The notes beneath the pieces were generated by a model that saw only the letters and a program-made list of their open reading frames with translations, was not told the origin of the DNA and did no database searches. From the NCBI GenBank assembly GCA_016213945.1, contig JACQZF010000076.1, forward strand, positions 1 to 34,925: DNA of 34,925 bases. Reading direction: 5' to 3'. The translations under genes and the position numbers were made by a program. Position 1 is the stretch's first letter; each line of letters begins with the position of its first letter. Source of the DNA: Nitrospirota bacterium. GTDB taxonomy: Bacteria; Nitrospirota; Thermodesulfovibrionia; UBA6902. Below, one piece after another: positions 13,738 through 22,757 of this stretch.

Positions 13738-14430
13738 ATGACTCAGGAACATACCAAATTTTGGTACCTCAAGAATATTGATATCTTCAGCCACCTCAGG
13801 GATGAGGATATCAGGATGATCGATCAATATTCCCTAATGCGTGAAATTAAAAAAGGAGAAATCCTCTTTCTGCAGGGTTCATCTGACAAAAATTTTTATA
13901 TCCTGAAAAAGGGCGCAGTAAAGATTACAAAGCTTACTCCCCAGGGTAATGAGATCATCCTTGATATCTTCTCAGGCGGCACAGTATTTGGCGAAATTGC
14001 GGTTATGACTCATGAGAGCAGGGACGAGTCTGCAGTTGTTGTTGAAGACGGACTTATCTGTATCATGAAAAAAGAAGATCTTGAAAGGCTCATACGGATG
14101 GTGCCGGGGCTTGCCATTAAAATAAACAAGATGATCGGTCTGAAGCTGTGGAAAATAGAAAACAAACTCATTGAACTGCTTTACCGAACAGTTGAGCAAA
14201 GACTTGCAAAGACCTTTCTTAACCTTCTCGATGATTTCGGAATCCCTCATGACAGAGGATACCTGTTAAAGGTTAAACTCACTCACAAGGATTACGCAGA
14301 TCTCATTGCATCTACGAGGGAAACCGTCACTGCAACACTCAATAAATTCAAGAAAGAAGAAATCATTGATTTTGAGGGCAAATATGTTTTGCTCAGATCA
14401 CTCGATAAAATAAAGGCGCTGGCTGAATGA
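13738..14430 (+). CDS. Crp/Fnr family transcriptional regulator (paralogue 2)
   Basis: This 230-residue paralogue of the regulator at 5782 has the same architecture: a cyclic nucleotide-binding-type roll (about 12-125, with ILKKGAVKITKLTPQGNEII), a dimer helix and a winged helix-turn-helix with THKDYADLIASTRETVTATL identical in both. The identical recognition helix predicts the same DNA target. The sequences diverge most at about residues 21-30 and 91-120, the sensing side, so the two may answer different signals at shared sites. It lacks FNR-type cysteine ligands. It starts a long plus-strand run and overlaps the aquaporin gene by 4 nt (ATGA). Confidence 0.9.
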   Translation: MTQEHTKFWYLKNIDIFSHLRDEDIRMIDQYSLMREIKKGEILFLQGSSDKNFYILKKGAVKITKLTPQGNEIILDIFSGGTVFGEIAVMTHESRDESAVVVEDGLICIMKKEDLERLIRMVPGLAIKINKMIGLKLWKIENKLIELLYRTVEQRLAKTFLNLLDDFGIPHDRGYLLKVKLTHKDYADLIASTRETVTATLNKFKKEEIIDFEGKYVLLRSLDKIKALAE

Positions 14431-15257
14431 AGACGAAATATTCTCACGATTTTCTCGGCGAGATGTTTGGAACTTTTATACTGGTATTTTTCGGGTGCGG
14501 TTCTGTTGCAGTGACTGTTCTTTTTTCAGCCCATGTCGGACTATTTCAAATAGCTGCCGTGTGGGGAGTCGGAGTAACGCTTGCTATTTACGCAACGCGT
14601 CATCTGTCGTGCGCCCATCTTAATCCGGCTGTAAGCGCGGCTATGGTGGCGGGGAAAAGAATGTCTTTGAAAAAACTTCCCGTCTACATCGTTGCACAAT
14701 TTTCAGGGGCCTTTCTTGCAGTTTCAGTTCTATATATTATTTATGCAGGTTCAATAGCCCAGTATGAAATTCTTCACGGGATCGTCCGGGGAACACCGGA
14801 ATCTGTCAGGACAGCAATGATATTCGGTGAGTTTTACCCTAATCCTTCAGCCGAACCAGCGGCTTCGGTTTCGATGATAAACGCGTTCCTCGCAGAATTT
14901 ATCGGGACATTCGTTCTCGTTTCTCTGATCTTTGCGTTAACCGAAGGGTGCAATGTCGGAAGGCCGGATGGTTCGGTATCCCCTTTCTTTATAGGACTGA
15001 CTGTGACGGCGCTCATAAGCATTATTGCTCCTCTGACTCAGGCCGGGCTTAACCCGGCAAGAGATCTTGCTCCAAGGATGTTTGCGTACCTTGCGGGCTG
15101 GAAAAATGCCGCCTTGCCTGACAACCGGTATGGATTTTTGATCGTGTATGTTCTCGGCCCATTAGCCGGGGGCATTCTTGCTTCAATCGTATTTACATAT
15201 GTTATAGAGCCGATTATGAAAAACAAAAGCAATGAGACCAACTGTAATTGCAGTTAG
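14427..15257 (+). CDS. MIP family channel (aquaporin / glycerol facilitator)
   Basis: This 276-residue six-helix channel has the two NPA boxes of the MIP family: HLNPAVS near residue 69 and GLNPARD near 210, the latter with the Asp typical of glycerol facilitators (GlpF side). Further family marks are FLGEMFGTFILVFFGCGSVAV at the start and FLAEFIGTFVLVSLIFAL in the second half. It should pass water, glycerol or similar small neutral solutes through the inner membrane; arsenite or another metalloid acid is possible given the nearby arsenosugar-type genes. That link is inference. The start codon overlaps the regulator stop (ATGA). A Cys pair (NCNC) ends the protein inside a strong hairpin. Confidence 0.88.
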   Translation: MKTKYSHDFLGEMFGTFILVFFGCGSVAVTVLFSAHVGLFQIAAVWGVGVTLAIYATRHLSCAHLNPAVSAAMVAGKRMSLKKLPVYIVAQFSGAFLAVSVLYIIYAGSIAQYEILHGIVRGTPESVRTAMIFGEFYPNPSAEPAASVSMINAFLAEFIGTFVLVSLIFALTEGCNVGRPDGSVSPFFIGLTVTALISIIAPLTQAGLNPARDLAPRMFAYLAGWKNAALPDNRYGFLIVYVLGPLAGGILASIVFTYVIEPIMKNKSNETNCNCS

Positions 15258-15264
15258 TCTCATT
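15231..15264. repeat. Hairpin over the aquaporin stop codon
   Basis: AATGAGAC and AACTG (15231-15238, 15240-15244) pair with CAGTT and GTCTCATT (15251-15255, 15257-15264), a long stem with a single A bulge on each arm. On the plus strand it is followed by GAGAAAAATT, not a T-tract, so it is not a standard forward terminator. It may stabilise the upstream mRNA or attenuate the downstream gene. Confidence 0.6.
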
Positions 15265-15291
15265 GAGAAAAATTAATCAGGTCAATAAGGC

Positions 15292-18200
15292 ATGGAAAAG
15301 GCAACGGACATCTGCTATCTTGACTACCTGGTCGGCACTCTCGCCACAGCCTATAAAGGTTTGATCACCTCCCTTGTTGCAAGGGATTTCTGCATAACCG
15401 TCAAAGACAATACTACAGAATTCAAGGGGACCATCATTTCAATTCCTGAAGGTAAATATGTCGTCTGTCTTATGCGGGGCGGCATTGAAATCACAAGGGA
15501 TGAGATCAGGGAAGGTTTCTTCAGGCTCACCGCTGACTTTGCGCTCATCGATGCAGCAAAGAACCTTCAGCTTGATATTATCCAGAATGGCAGACACATA
15601 GGGACCTTTCTTCTGAAGAAAGAGATCCAGGGAGGGATATTTGCTTCTGCTATTGAAGTGTCTCAGGACCTCCAGGGCATCAGACTAAGGGCGCTCGTCG
15701 ACTCTGTAAAGGAATGGGAGGGTATACGGAAGGCTGCCGAGGGGATTATCTCTCATATACTGTCAACAAAAAAAGACTGGCAGTCGCTGTCGGAAAATAT
15801 AAACAGCTTTTCGAAAGATCTGTTCTGGGCTGTCAGAGATGCGTTTTATCTCTGGCATTATGTCCTTATCCGGTTCTCTCATAGGGCTTACGAGAATGTG
15901 GAAGAGGAATCAAAGGCAAGGGTCTTATCAAATATTCTGTCACTTATCGAACTGCCTCTTGAGAAGGAAACGGATACGCCGAAGCTGGCATTTTTTGCCG
16001 CAACATGGATACGGGCGATCAGCGATTCCAGAATAGATTTTTCCCGGCAGCCCAGGCATGTCCTCAGAATACTGGGACAGATCAGCAAGAGGTTGCCCGG
16101 GATTGATATTAAGCCGGTCATAAAAGCTTTTCTTATGTCCTTAAAAGAAAAAGCGAGGTCTGTTTGTGTCCTGAAAATCAGACTCTTTGACGTCCTCGGA
16201 GATGACCTGTCCAAAGAGGACCTTTCGCCGCTCACTAAATATTCTGAGGAAGCAAGAAACTTTTTTGTGAATTCTATTGATGTGATTGAGAAAAGAGTTG
16301 AAGACGGAGCAGAAAGTTCTGTGCTTCTTGATGACATGAGGTCTCTTGATGTCCGGCTTCTTGACCGTGCGGATATGGTCACCGTTTTTTTTGACACGCT
16401 TACCACTAATATCAAATTGATAAGCGACGGGAATATGGCAGCCGCTCTGACAGAATTGCCGGACATTAACAATGATCTGAGTGTTGATGCGCGTCGCATC
16501 GTAATGATGAATATAACGGCGCTTCTCAAAACCCTGCTGACAGAAAAAAGGAGCGATGCCTGCAGAGCGATACTTGAGATGATAGGGGTATCGACGGTAA
16601 GCGATGACATTCTTCTCAACCATGAGATGGCGGGTCCCATACTTAAAAGCAATGATGAAGAGCTCATTGTCTTATATAAGAAACTGCTCACGGGAATTAT
16701 TGTGCCTCCGCCAAAAGTGTCAGGTCCGTCCGGGGACACCTGGGCGGAAATTGTGGACCCCGATCATTTAAGGAGACTCTCCGGGTTTTTGGGAGTTATC
16801 TCTGCGGGCGGGGAGCAATTTTCAGAGATTCTGGCGCACCTGGTCAGTAATCTTTTCATAAGCGGGGTGTGGATGCCCGATGACCGGCTCTTCCAGCGTG
16901 ATATATCGTTGTATCTGAATTCGGGAGCGCTGAAGAAAAACTTTCTCCTTCAGTATCTGCTTTTGAAAAAAATCCCTTCATATTTCAGTGAGGTAGGCGC
17001 ATCCGGCAGGCTCCGCGAGCTTACAACCGATATCGATTCATGGGGCAATGATACGGTCCTCTATTTTCTGAGAAAACAGGTGCATGTCAATGCGAGCAGT
17101 AATAATATACGACTTATTGAACAGATCATCTCTGCATGGCTGAGGAATGACCTTTCGCTTCTGGAGGAATGGGCGCCCGGGGACATCGTCTCAGGTATGA
17201 AAAAGTTCAATCTTGAAAAATATTCCATGGCAATGAGACGTCTGTTTAAGAGTCTTGACGTAATCAGTGGAGACATTATTCAGTTTGAAAAGCTTCTTGA
17301 ATTTAATGATGAGGACCTTGGCCGGGCTGCTGAATCTATTGACACGACTGAAGAGGTACGTAAAAAGATCACTCTCCTTTGCAGGATATACAGGGAAGTC
17401 AGAGTGAAGTATAGTGCCCAGGGAATAAGAACGGAACGGAATGTCGATCTGAAGACCGAATTTACAGAGACCCTTGAGAAGCTCCGTCAACTAAAGACAA
17501 TTTACACCTCGCTTGAAAAAACCGAAGCCCACGAATCTCTTTATTTTAAACGGCACATCGCCTTCGGGATACCCTCGGTCATCGGTTCATACCATGAGCC
17601 GAAATTCGACGCCCTTGCAGAGACGTTCAGACTTGAAGAGCAGGTGCGGTTACTTCTTGAGGACATGATATTGCAGGTGGAGAAGGCAGGGGAGGAAATT
17701 GATCAAGGGACACTTCAGGCATGGACCAGTTGCCTTGAGTGCATTCACGAACTTTTCAATCTCCATGATCTTGGGAATTTTCATGCAAGCGAAGCGCTTG
17801 CCATCTTAAAAACCAACAGCCTGTATCTCTCCCAGGTTAATGACCTGCTCAAGATATGGCAGAAAGAGCTCACCTGGATGGTTGAACTCTGCTACAGGAC
17901 GTTCCATAAACCTTTGACTGATCTGCTCATGAAGTTTCCCCGGCAAGACCTTCCTGATTTTCTGCTGAGGCTTGGAGCGGACGATGAGAGCTTTATTGAT
18001 AAAGTGGTCGATATCACTATCCGCAGTATCATCAGCAGTATCACAGGATTTGAGGAGCTTGACAGATTGTTGAACAGCCTCATAAAAAGGCTTTCATCCC
18101 TTGTCGAATCGGGCAAGGACTTCAGAATGCCTGACGCCGGGACCAGTGAGCGTAAAAAGTGGTTTCTGCTTTCTGATCTTTCGCCTGCAAAGGCTTCCTG

Positions 18201-19665
18201 TCTTGCCCCACTGCTCGGAAGCAAGGCAAAAAATCTTGTCTATCTCAGGGAAAGGGGCATCCTGGTCCCTTATGGAACTATCTTTCCTTCTGATATCACA
18301 GCAGATTATCAGGACCATACATCAAGTCCGGAATTCAGACTCGCCCTCCGTGAGGCGGTCGGCGCAATTGAGCGTAATACAGGGTTGTCATTTGGAAGCA
18401 GGACATCACCCCTTTTTCTTGCTGTCAGAAGCGGATCATATATATCAATGCCCGGCATCCTCTCTTCGATCCTCTACTGCGGCATGAACCGTAATACTAT
18501 TGAAGGTTTTATTGATGCTACAGGCGATACGTGGATTGCCTGTGATTCATATCGGAGGTTCATCGAGCATTATGCCGAAGTCGCGCTTGGGGTTGAAGCC
18601 TCCATGTTCGGGCAGATTCAAAAGGAGATACTGGAGCGTAACAACGCGAAAGAACTTCAGCAACTCGATACTATGGGCATGAAAGAAATCGTTGATCGCT
18701 ATTTGGGCCGTCTTGAAGAAAGCGGGCAGCGGATACCTGATGATCCCTACGAACAATTAGAGCAGTCTGTCCGGGCGATCTACCGGTCCTGGTTCTCCGG
18801 CAGGTCAGTCCAGTTCCGGAAGTCCATGTCTGTTTCGGAGTATTGGGGAACATCGGTGACACTTATGAATATGATTTACGGGAACCGGCTGGGATCAGGG
18901 GCCTCGGTCTTTTTCACAAGGATACCGGTATCTTTCAAGAAGGGCATTTACGGAGATATACGGGAGGCCGGGACCGGAGATGATCTGGTGTATGGGCGAT
19001 TCACAAACCGTGCGCTTTCCCGGCTTCAGACCGCAAACGGAGACAGCCTTGAAGATCGGGACCCGGACCTCTACCGCGCATATAGCGAGTTGGCATTGAA
19101 AGTTGAAGAAGCCATGGGACACCTTCCTCAAGAGGTTGAATCAGCATATGTAGTGGAAGGGGGGAAGAGACTGATCTATATTCTACAGACAAAGAGAATG
19201 GAGTTCCGCAGCGGATCATCAGAAAGATTCCATGATTCATGCCGGATGGAATCATCGATTATCGGTCGCGGGATCGGCGTCCACGGAGGGGCCCTCAGCG
19301 GCATCGCAACGTTTACTGCGTCCCCGGACCATATCAGGAAGTTGGAAGAAAACTCCCGGCAGCCGGTCATCCTTCTCCGGAGGGAGACGAGCACCGATGA
19401 TGTATCAGTTATGTCTGAAATTAAAGGGACCATTACTGCCGTCGGCGGGGCCACATCACATGCAGCCATACTCTCACAAAAATTCAATATTACCGCTGTG
19501 GTCGGCTGCGCTGATATGAAGATAATGGCGGATGCTCAGGGCATGCCTTATGCGATCATAGGGACCGATGAAATAAGGGAAGGAACGTCTATAAGTATTG
19601 ACGGTTCAACAGGGCTTGTATATTCAGGCAAGTGTCTTCTGACAGTGAGGGACAAGCGTTATTAA
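15292..19665 (+). CDS. Large PPDK/PEP-synthase-like dikinase with a ~950-residue N-terminal extension
   Basis: The 1457-residue product ends in two dikinase modules. An ATP-binding PPDK_N-like domain begins near residue 970 (LLGSKAKNLVYLRERGILVP), with VRSGSYISMPGILSSILYCG near 1045 and DSYRRFIEHYAEVALGV near 1085. A swivelling phosphohistidine domain carries GGATSHAAIL, with the phospho-accepting His at residue 1390. The C-terminal PEP/pyruvate TIM barrel of true PPDK or PEP synthase is missing; the protein stops right after the His domain. The first 950 or so residues are mostly helical and I do not recognise them. The acceptor is therefore unknown; a glucan or sugar dikinase-like role would fit the neighbouring glucosidase and pentose phosphate genes, but this is inference. 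Confidence 0.8.
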   Translation: MEKATDICYLDYLVGTLATAYKGLITSLVARDFCITVKDNTTEFKGTIISIPEGKYVVCLMRGGIEITRDEIREGFFRLTADFALIDAAKNLQLDIIQNGRHIGTFLLKKEIQGGIFASAIEVSQDLQGIRLRALVDSVKEWEGIRKAAEGIISHILSTKKDWQSLSENINSFSKDLFWAVRDAFYLWHYVLIRFSHRAYENVEEESKARVLSNILSLIELPLEKETDTPKLAFFAATWIRAISDSRIDFSRQPRHVLRILGQISKRLPGIDIKPVIKAFLMSLKEKARSVCVLKIRLFDVLGDDLSKEDLSPLTKYSEEARNFFVNSIDVIEKRVEDGAESSVLLDDMRSLDVRLLDRADMVTVFFDTLTTNIKLISDGNMAAALTELPDINNDLSVDARRIVMMNITALLKTLLTEKRSDACRAILEMIGVSTVSDDILLNHEMAGPILKSNDEELIVLYKKLLTGIIVPPPKVSGPSGDTWAEIVDPDHLRRLSGFLGVISAGGEQFSEILAHLVSNLFISGVWMPDDRLFQRDISLYLNSGALKKNFLLQYLLLKKIPSYFSEVGASGRLRELTTDIDSWGNDTVLYFLRKQVHVNASSNNIRLIEQIISAWLRNDLSLLEEWAPGDIVSGMKKFNLEKYSMAMRRLFKSLDVISGDIIQFEKLLEFNDEDLGRAAESIDTTEEVRKKITLLCRIYREVRVKYSAQGIRTERNVDLKTEFTETLEKLRQLKTIYTSLEKTEAHESLYFKRHIAFGIPSVIGSYHEPKFDALAETFRLEEQVRLLLEDMILQVEKAGEEIDQGTLQAWTSCLECIHELFNLHDLGNFHASEALAILKTNSLYLSQVNDLLKIWQKELTWMVELCYRTFHKPLTDLLMKFPRQDLPDFLLRLGADDESFIDKVVDITIRSIISSITGFEELDRLLNSLIKRLSSLVESGKDFRMPDAGTSERKKWFLLSDLSPAKASCLAPLLGSKAKNLVYLRERGILVPYGTIFPSDITADYQDHTSSPEFRLALREAVGAIERNTGLSFGSRTSPLFLAVRSGSYISMPGILSSILYCGMNRNTIEGFIDATGDTWIACDSYRRFIEHYAEVALGVEASMFGQIQKEILERNNAKELQQLDTMGMKEIVDRYLGRLEESGQRIPDDPYEQLEQSVRAIYRSWFSGRSVQFRKSMSVSEYWGTSVTLMNMIYGNRLGSGASVFFTRIPVSFKKGIYGDIREAGTGDDLVYGRFTNRALSRLQTANGDSLEDRDPDLYRAYSELALKVEEAMGHLPQEVESAYVVEGGKRLIYILQTKRMEFRSGSSERFHDSCRMESSIIGRGIGVHGGALSGIATFTASPDHIRKLEENSRQPVILLRRETSTDDVSVMSEIKGTITAVGGATSHAAILSQKFNITAVVGCADMKIMADAQGMPYAIIGTDEIREGTSISIDGSTGLVYSGKCLLTVRDKRY

Positions 19666-19686
19666 GGAAGTAATGGGCAGATGTAT

Positions 19687-19705
19687 GTCACATATCTCCT
19701 GTGAC
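19687..19705 (+). promoter_or_regulatory. Palindrome in the rpiA leader
   Basis: GTCACA (19687-19692) and TGTGAC (19700-19705) form a perfect inverted repeat with a 7-nt spacer, about 25 nt before the rpiA start. It could be an operator or an RNA hairpin near the ribosome site. It differs from the TGTAR-N6-YTACA sites. Confidence 0.35.
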
Positions 19706-19730
19706 GAACGAGAGAGTGAAGGGAATTTAC

Positions 19731-20423
19731 ATGGAAGAAAAAGAAAGGCTGAAACAGTTAGCTGCTGAAAGCGCCGTCGATTTTATCCGATCAGGAATGG
19801 TCATTGGTCTTGGGACCGGCAGCACCGCTTTCTTTGCGATAAAAAAAATAGCGCATCAGCTTCACAATAATATTCTTAAAAATGTAGTTGCCGTTCCCAG
19901 CTCACTTGCTACAGAAAGGGAAGCGCTCCGGTTCGGCATTCCTCTTACAACCCTTGACGAACATCCAGCGATAGATCTCACAATAGATGGAGCTGACGAA
20001 GTGGATCCCGGGCTTAACCTGATTAAAGGCAGAGGGGGCGCACTCCTTCGGGAGAAGATTCTGATACAGGCCAGCAGAAGGACAATCATTATTGTTGATG
20101 AGAGCAAGCTTTCCAGCCGTCTTGGTGCGTCGTCGCCTGTGCCGGTAGAAGTTCTTCCCTTTGCATGGAAGCCGACAGCGCTTTTTTTAACGTCACTGGG
20201 AGGGCCGAATATTCATCGTCTGATGCCGGACGGACGGCCTTTCTTGACCGATCAGGGGAACTTTATCCTCGACTGTAATTTCGGACCTATAGAAGAACCA
20301 GTCCATCTTGCTCTGAAGATGAAAGAACGTGCAGGCATTGTGGAGCATGGCATGTTTTTGGGATTGGTATCTGATGTAATTGTTGCAGGTCAAAATGGCA
20401 TCAACCACTTGAAGATAAAATAA
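19731..20423 (+). CDS. rpiA: Ribose-5-phosphate isomerase A
   Basis: This 230-residue enzyme interconverts ribose 5-phosphate and ribulose 5-phosphate in the pentose phosphate pathway. Conserved RpiA motifs are present: GLGTGSTAFFAI near residue 27, AVPSSLATEREA, IDLTIDGADEVDPGLNLIKG with the catalytic Asp/Glu region and GRGGALLREK with the catalytic Glu-Lys, and later VEVLPFAW and GNFILDCNFG. ATG 19731 is chosen over GTG 19701 because GAAGGGA lies just upstream and the shorter product matches the usual length. It lies about 25 nt upstream of gnd and follows the dikinase-like gene on the same strand. Confidence 0.93.
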   Translation: MEEKERLKQLAAESAVDFIRSGMVIGLGTGSTAFFAIKKIAHQLHNNILKNVVAVPSSLATEREALRFGIPLTTLDEHPAIDLTIDGADEVDPGLNLIKGRGGALLREKILIQASRRTIIIVDESKLSSRLGASSPVPVEVLPFAWKPTALFLTSLGGPNIHRLMPDGRPFLTDQGNFILDCNFGPIEEPVHLALKMKERAGIVEHGMFLGLVSDVIVAGQNGINHLKIK

Positions 20424-20448
20424 TTTCATGAAATAAAAGGAGGGAAAT

Positions 20449-21351
20449 ATGGAACTGGCATTGATAGGTCTCGGCAAGATGGGCATGAATATGGCAAAAA
20501 GACTTTTGAGAGGAGGACATGCCGTAATAGCATATAACAGAACTCCACAGAAAACAGAGGAAATTATGAAGGAAGGCGCTATCGGGGCATATACAATCGA
20601 TGAGTTAACAAGCAAATTATCTACTCCACGAATCGTCTGGCTTATGCTGCCTGCCGGAAATACCGTTGACGAATATATCGAAACCCTTTCTTCCCGTTTG
20701 ACAAAGGGAGATATTGTTATTGACGGCGGGAATACTTACTACAAAGACGATCTTTGGAGAGCAGAAAAACTTCATGACAGAGGGATACACTTTCTTGATA
20801 TCGGCGTAAGCGGAGGCATCTGGGGGCTGACTGAAGGGTATTGTCTAATGATTGGAGGCGATCAAGGTATGTTCAAAAAGATAGAGCCCCTGCTTATCAC
20901 TCTTGCGCCCCCTGAAGGGTATATGTATTGCGGACAAACAGGCTCCGGACATTATGTGAAAATGATCCATAACGGTATTGAGTATGCCATGATGCAGTCC
21001 TATGCAGAAGGGTTCGATATCCTGAATGCGTCACCCTATGGAAATGACCTCGATTTCTCGAAGCTTTCCCATCTCTGGAACCGGGGCAGTGTAATCCGTT
21101 CGTGGCTTCTGGAACTTTTGGAGACCGCTTTTGCGAAAGACAGGAGACTCTCGGGAATAAAAGGGTATGTTGAAGATTCGGGAGAAGGCAGATGGACGGT
21201 AAAGGAGGCGATTGACCTCGATGTATCTGCCGATACGATTACAACCAGTCTCTTCAGAAGGTTCCTCTCACGGCAGGAAGAATCATTTTCAAACAAGGTG
21301 CTTGCCGCACTGAGAAATGAGTTCGGGGGGCACCGGGTAGTGAAAAAATAA
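20449..21351 (+). CDS. gnd: 6-phosphogluconate dehydrogenase, decarboxylating (short form)
   Basis: This 300-residue short-form enzyme (about 470 residues is the classical length) oxidises 6-phosphogluconate to ribulose 5-phosphate plus CO2, supplying NAD(P)H and feeding RpiA next door. The N-terminal Rossmann motif is GLGKMGMNMAKRL, with a beta2 segment IAYNRTPQKTEE that lacks an obvious NADPH-binding Arg pair. DGGNTYYKDD, DIGVSGGIWGLTEGY, the substrate/catalytic helix GSGHYVKMIHNGIEYAMMQ and EDSGEGRWT follow. The RBS AAAGGAGG sits 8 nt before the ATG. The gene lies between rpiA and a GmhB-like phosphatase gene with short gaps, in one probable operon. Confidence 0.93.
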   Translation: MELALIGLGKMGMNMAKRLLRGGHAVIAYNRTPQKTEEIMKEGAIGAYTIDELTSKLSTPRIVWLMLPAGNTVDEYIETLSSRLTKGDIVIDGGNTYYKDDLWRAEKLHDRGIHFLDIGVSGGIWGLTEGYCLMIGGDQGMFKKIEPLLITLAPPEGYMYCGQTGSGHYVKMIHNGIEYAMMQSYAEGFDILNASPYGNDLDFSKLSHLWNRGSVIRSWLLELLETAFAKDRRLSGIKGYVEDSGEGRWTVKEAIDLDVSADTITTSLFRRFLSRQEESFSNKVLAALRNEFGGHRVVKK

Positions 21352-21373
21352 ATCTCAGGGGAAGTTACAGTGC

Positions 21374-22015
21374 ATGATAAAGACACTTATATGCATCGAC
21401 AGAGACGGAACTTTGATCCATGATGAAAAAGAACATCTTTATCTCGGAAGAGACAATGAATGGAAAGCGAAAGTCAGGATATTGCCCTATGTAATTGACG
21501 GCATTAAAGCTCTCAACAGAATCCCTGGCTCTGCAATATACATGATAACAAATCAGCCCGGCGTCGCCATAAGCGAGTTTCCCCTTTTGACTGTGGAAAG
21601 AGCCCACGAAGTCTGCAGATATGTTATCAGCGAGATAAAGGGTCTGGGCGGGCGTATTGACGGATATTCCCTGTGCCCTCATGCCGATCGATCTTATTTA
21701 GAGAGTCATCTAAAGTACCACTTTGATGAGCAGCTTGTCTGTGACTGTGATTGTATCAAACCTGGTCTCGGAATGGTGTTTGATGCTTTAAAGGCAGAAG
21801 GTGTTACACGACAAAATGTTAATGTCTTTGTAATCGGGGACAGAGTCACCGATGTGCAGACAGCGTTGAATATAGGGGGTACAGGCATCTTTGTCCCGTT
21901 TGAGAACGAGCAGGGACAGGAGGATAATGTAAAAAAGATTGCAGACCAGTCTCGTATCTATATTGCCCGAAACATGCTTGACGCTGCAGAATTTATAAGT
22001 CAAAGTCATCATTGA
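21374..22015 (+). CDS. HAD-IIIA phosphatase, GmhB/HisB-N-like
   Basis: This 213-residue HAD phosphatase has the nucleophile motif CIDRDGTLIHD at residues 7-17 (first Asp as nucleophile), ITNQPGVAI (motif II region) and FVIGDRVTDVQTA (motif IV). A zinc-loop signature CPHAD followed by VCDCDCIKPGLGM matches D,D-heptose 1,7-bisphosphate phosphatases and histidinol phosphatases. In LPS heptose synthesis GmhB removes the C7 phosphate; here the pentose phosphate neighbours (transaldolase yields sedoheptulose 7-phosphate, the heptose precursor) make a heptose role plausible. Other sugar phosphates cannot be excluded, so no symbol is given. Confidence 0.82.
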   Translation: MIKTLICIDRDGTLIHDEKEHLYLGRDNEWKAKVRILPYVIDGIKALNRIPGSAIYMITNQPGVAISEFPLLTVERAHEVCRYVISEIKGLGGRIDGYSLCPHADRSYLESHLKYHFDEQLVCDCDCIKPGLGMVFDALKAEGVTRQNVNVFVIGDRVTDVQTALNIGGTGIFVPFENEQGQEDNVKKIADQSRIYIARNMLDAAEFISQSHH

Positions 22016-22061
22016 AATAATGCTGACTCCATATAACCATTAAAACTGAGGAGGTAATTTT

Positions 22062-22673
22062 ATGAAGGTATTGATCGTTTACTATTCAATGTATGGACAT
22101 ATCCATCGGCTTGCAGAGGCTGTTGCCGAAGGCGTAAAGGAAGTAGCCGGAGCAGAGTCGGTCCTGCGCCGCGTGCCGGAAACACTGCCTGAGGAAGTCC
22201 TGAAGAAAATGGGAGCGTTGGAGGCGCAGAAGGCGTTCGCTCACATCCCGGTTTGTACCGTTGATGAGCTTGCTTCTGCGGATGCAATAATCTTCGGTAC
22301 GCCTACACGTTTCGGGAACATGTGCGGTCAGATGCGGCAATTCCTTGATGCAACGGGTCAGTTGTGGATGCAGGGCTCGCTAGTCGGCAAACCCGGAAGT
22401 GTCTTTGTCAGTTCTGCCACACAGCACGGTGGACAGGAATCTACGATTTTAAGTTTTCACATTACTCTCCTGCATCAAGGCATGGTAGTTGTCGGACTTC
22501 CCTATGCATTTCAGGGGCAAATGCGGATTGACGAAATTACAGGCTGCTCTCCATACGGGACCTCAACAATTGCGGGCACAAAGGGAGAGCGTATGCCAAG
22601 CGATAACGAACTCGTCGGGGCGCGTTTTCAGGGGAAATATGTGGCGGAGATAACTGCAAAACTCGCACGATAA
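22062..22673 (+). CDS. wrbA: WrbA-type NAD(P)H:quinone oxidoreductase
   Basis: This 203-residue flavodoxin-fold protein has the FMN phosphate loop [19 protein letters not shown] at the start, [19 protein letters not shown] (WrbA hallmark), [17 protein letters not shown] and a C-terminal [21 protein letters not shown]. WrbA tetramers use NAD(P)H to reduce quinones by two electrons, limiting semiquinone stress. A GAGGAGG-type ribosome site (GAGGAGGTAA) precedes the ATG. It lies 46 nt after the phosphatase gene, at the far end of the plus-strand metabolic run. Confidence 0.92.
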   Translation: MKVLIVYYSMYGHIHRLAEAVAEGVKEVAGAESVLRRVPETLPEEVLKKMGALEAQKAFAHIPVCTVDELASADAIIFGTPTRFGNMCGQMRQFLDATGQLWMQGSLVGKPGSVFVSSATQHGGQESTILSFHITLLHQGMVVVGLPYAFQGQMRIDEITGCSPYGTSTIAGTKGERMPSDNELVGARFQGKYVAEITAKLAR

Positions 22674-22757
22674 GCAAGGTGTTAAAATGGACAGGTTTTG
22701 AAATTATTAAAATCAAAATAGTCTTTAAGGCTGACAAATGACCGGAAAGGTGATCTT

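Noticed and set aside
15231-15275. Hairpin at the aquaporin end as a Rho-independent terminator
   Set aside because: The plus-strand sequence after the stem is A-rich, not T-rich, and the next gene follows closely on the same strand.
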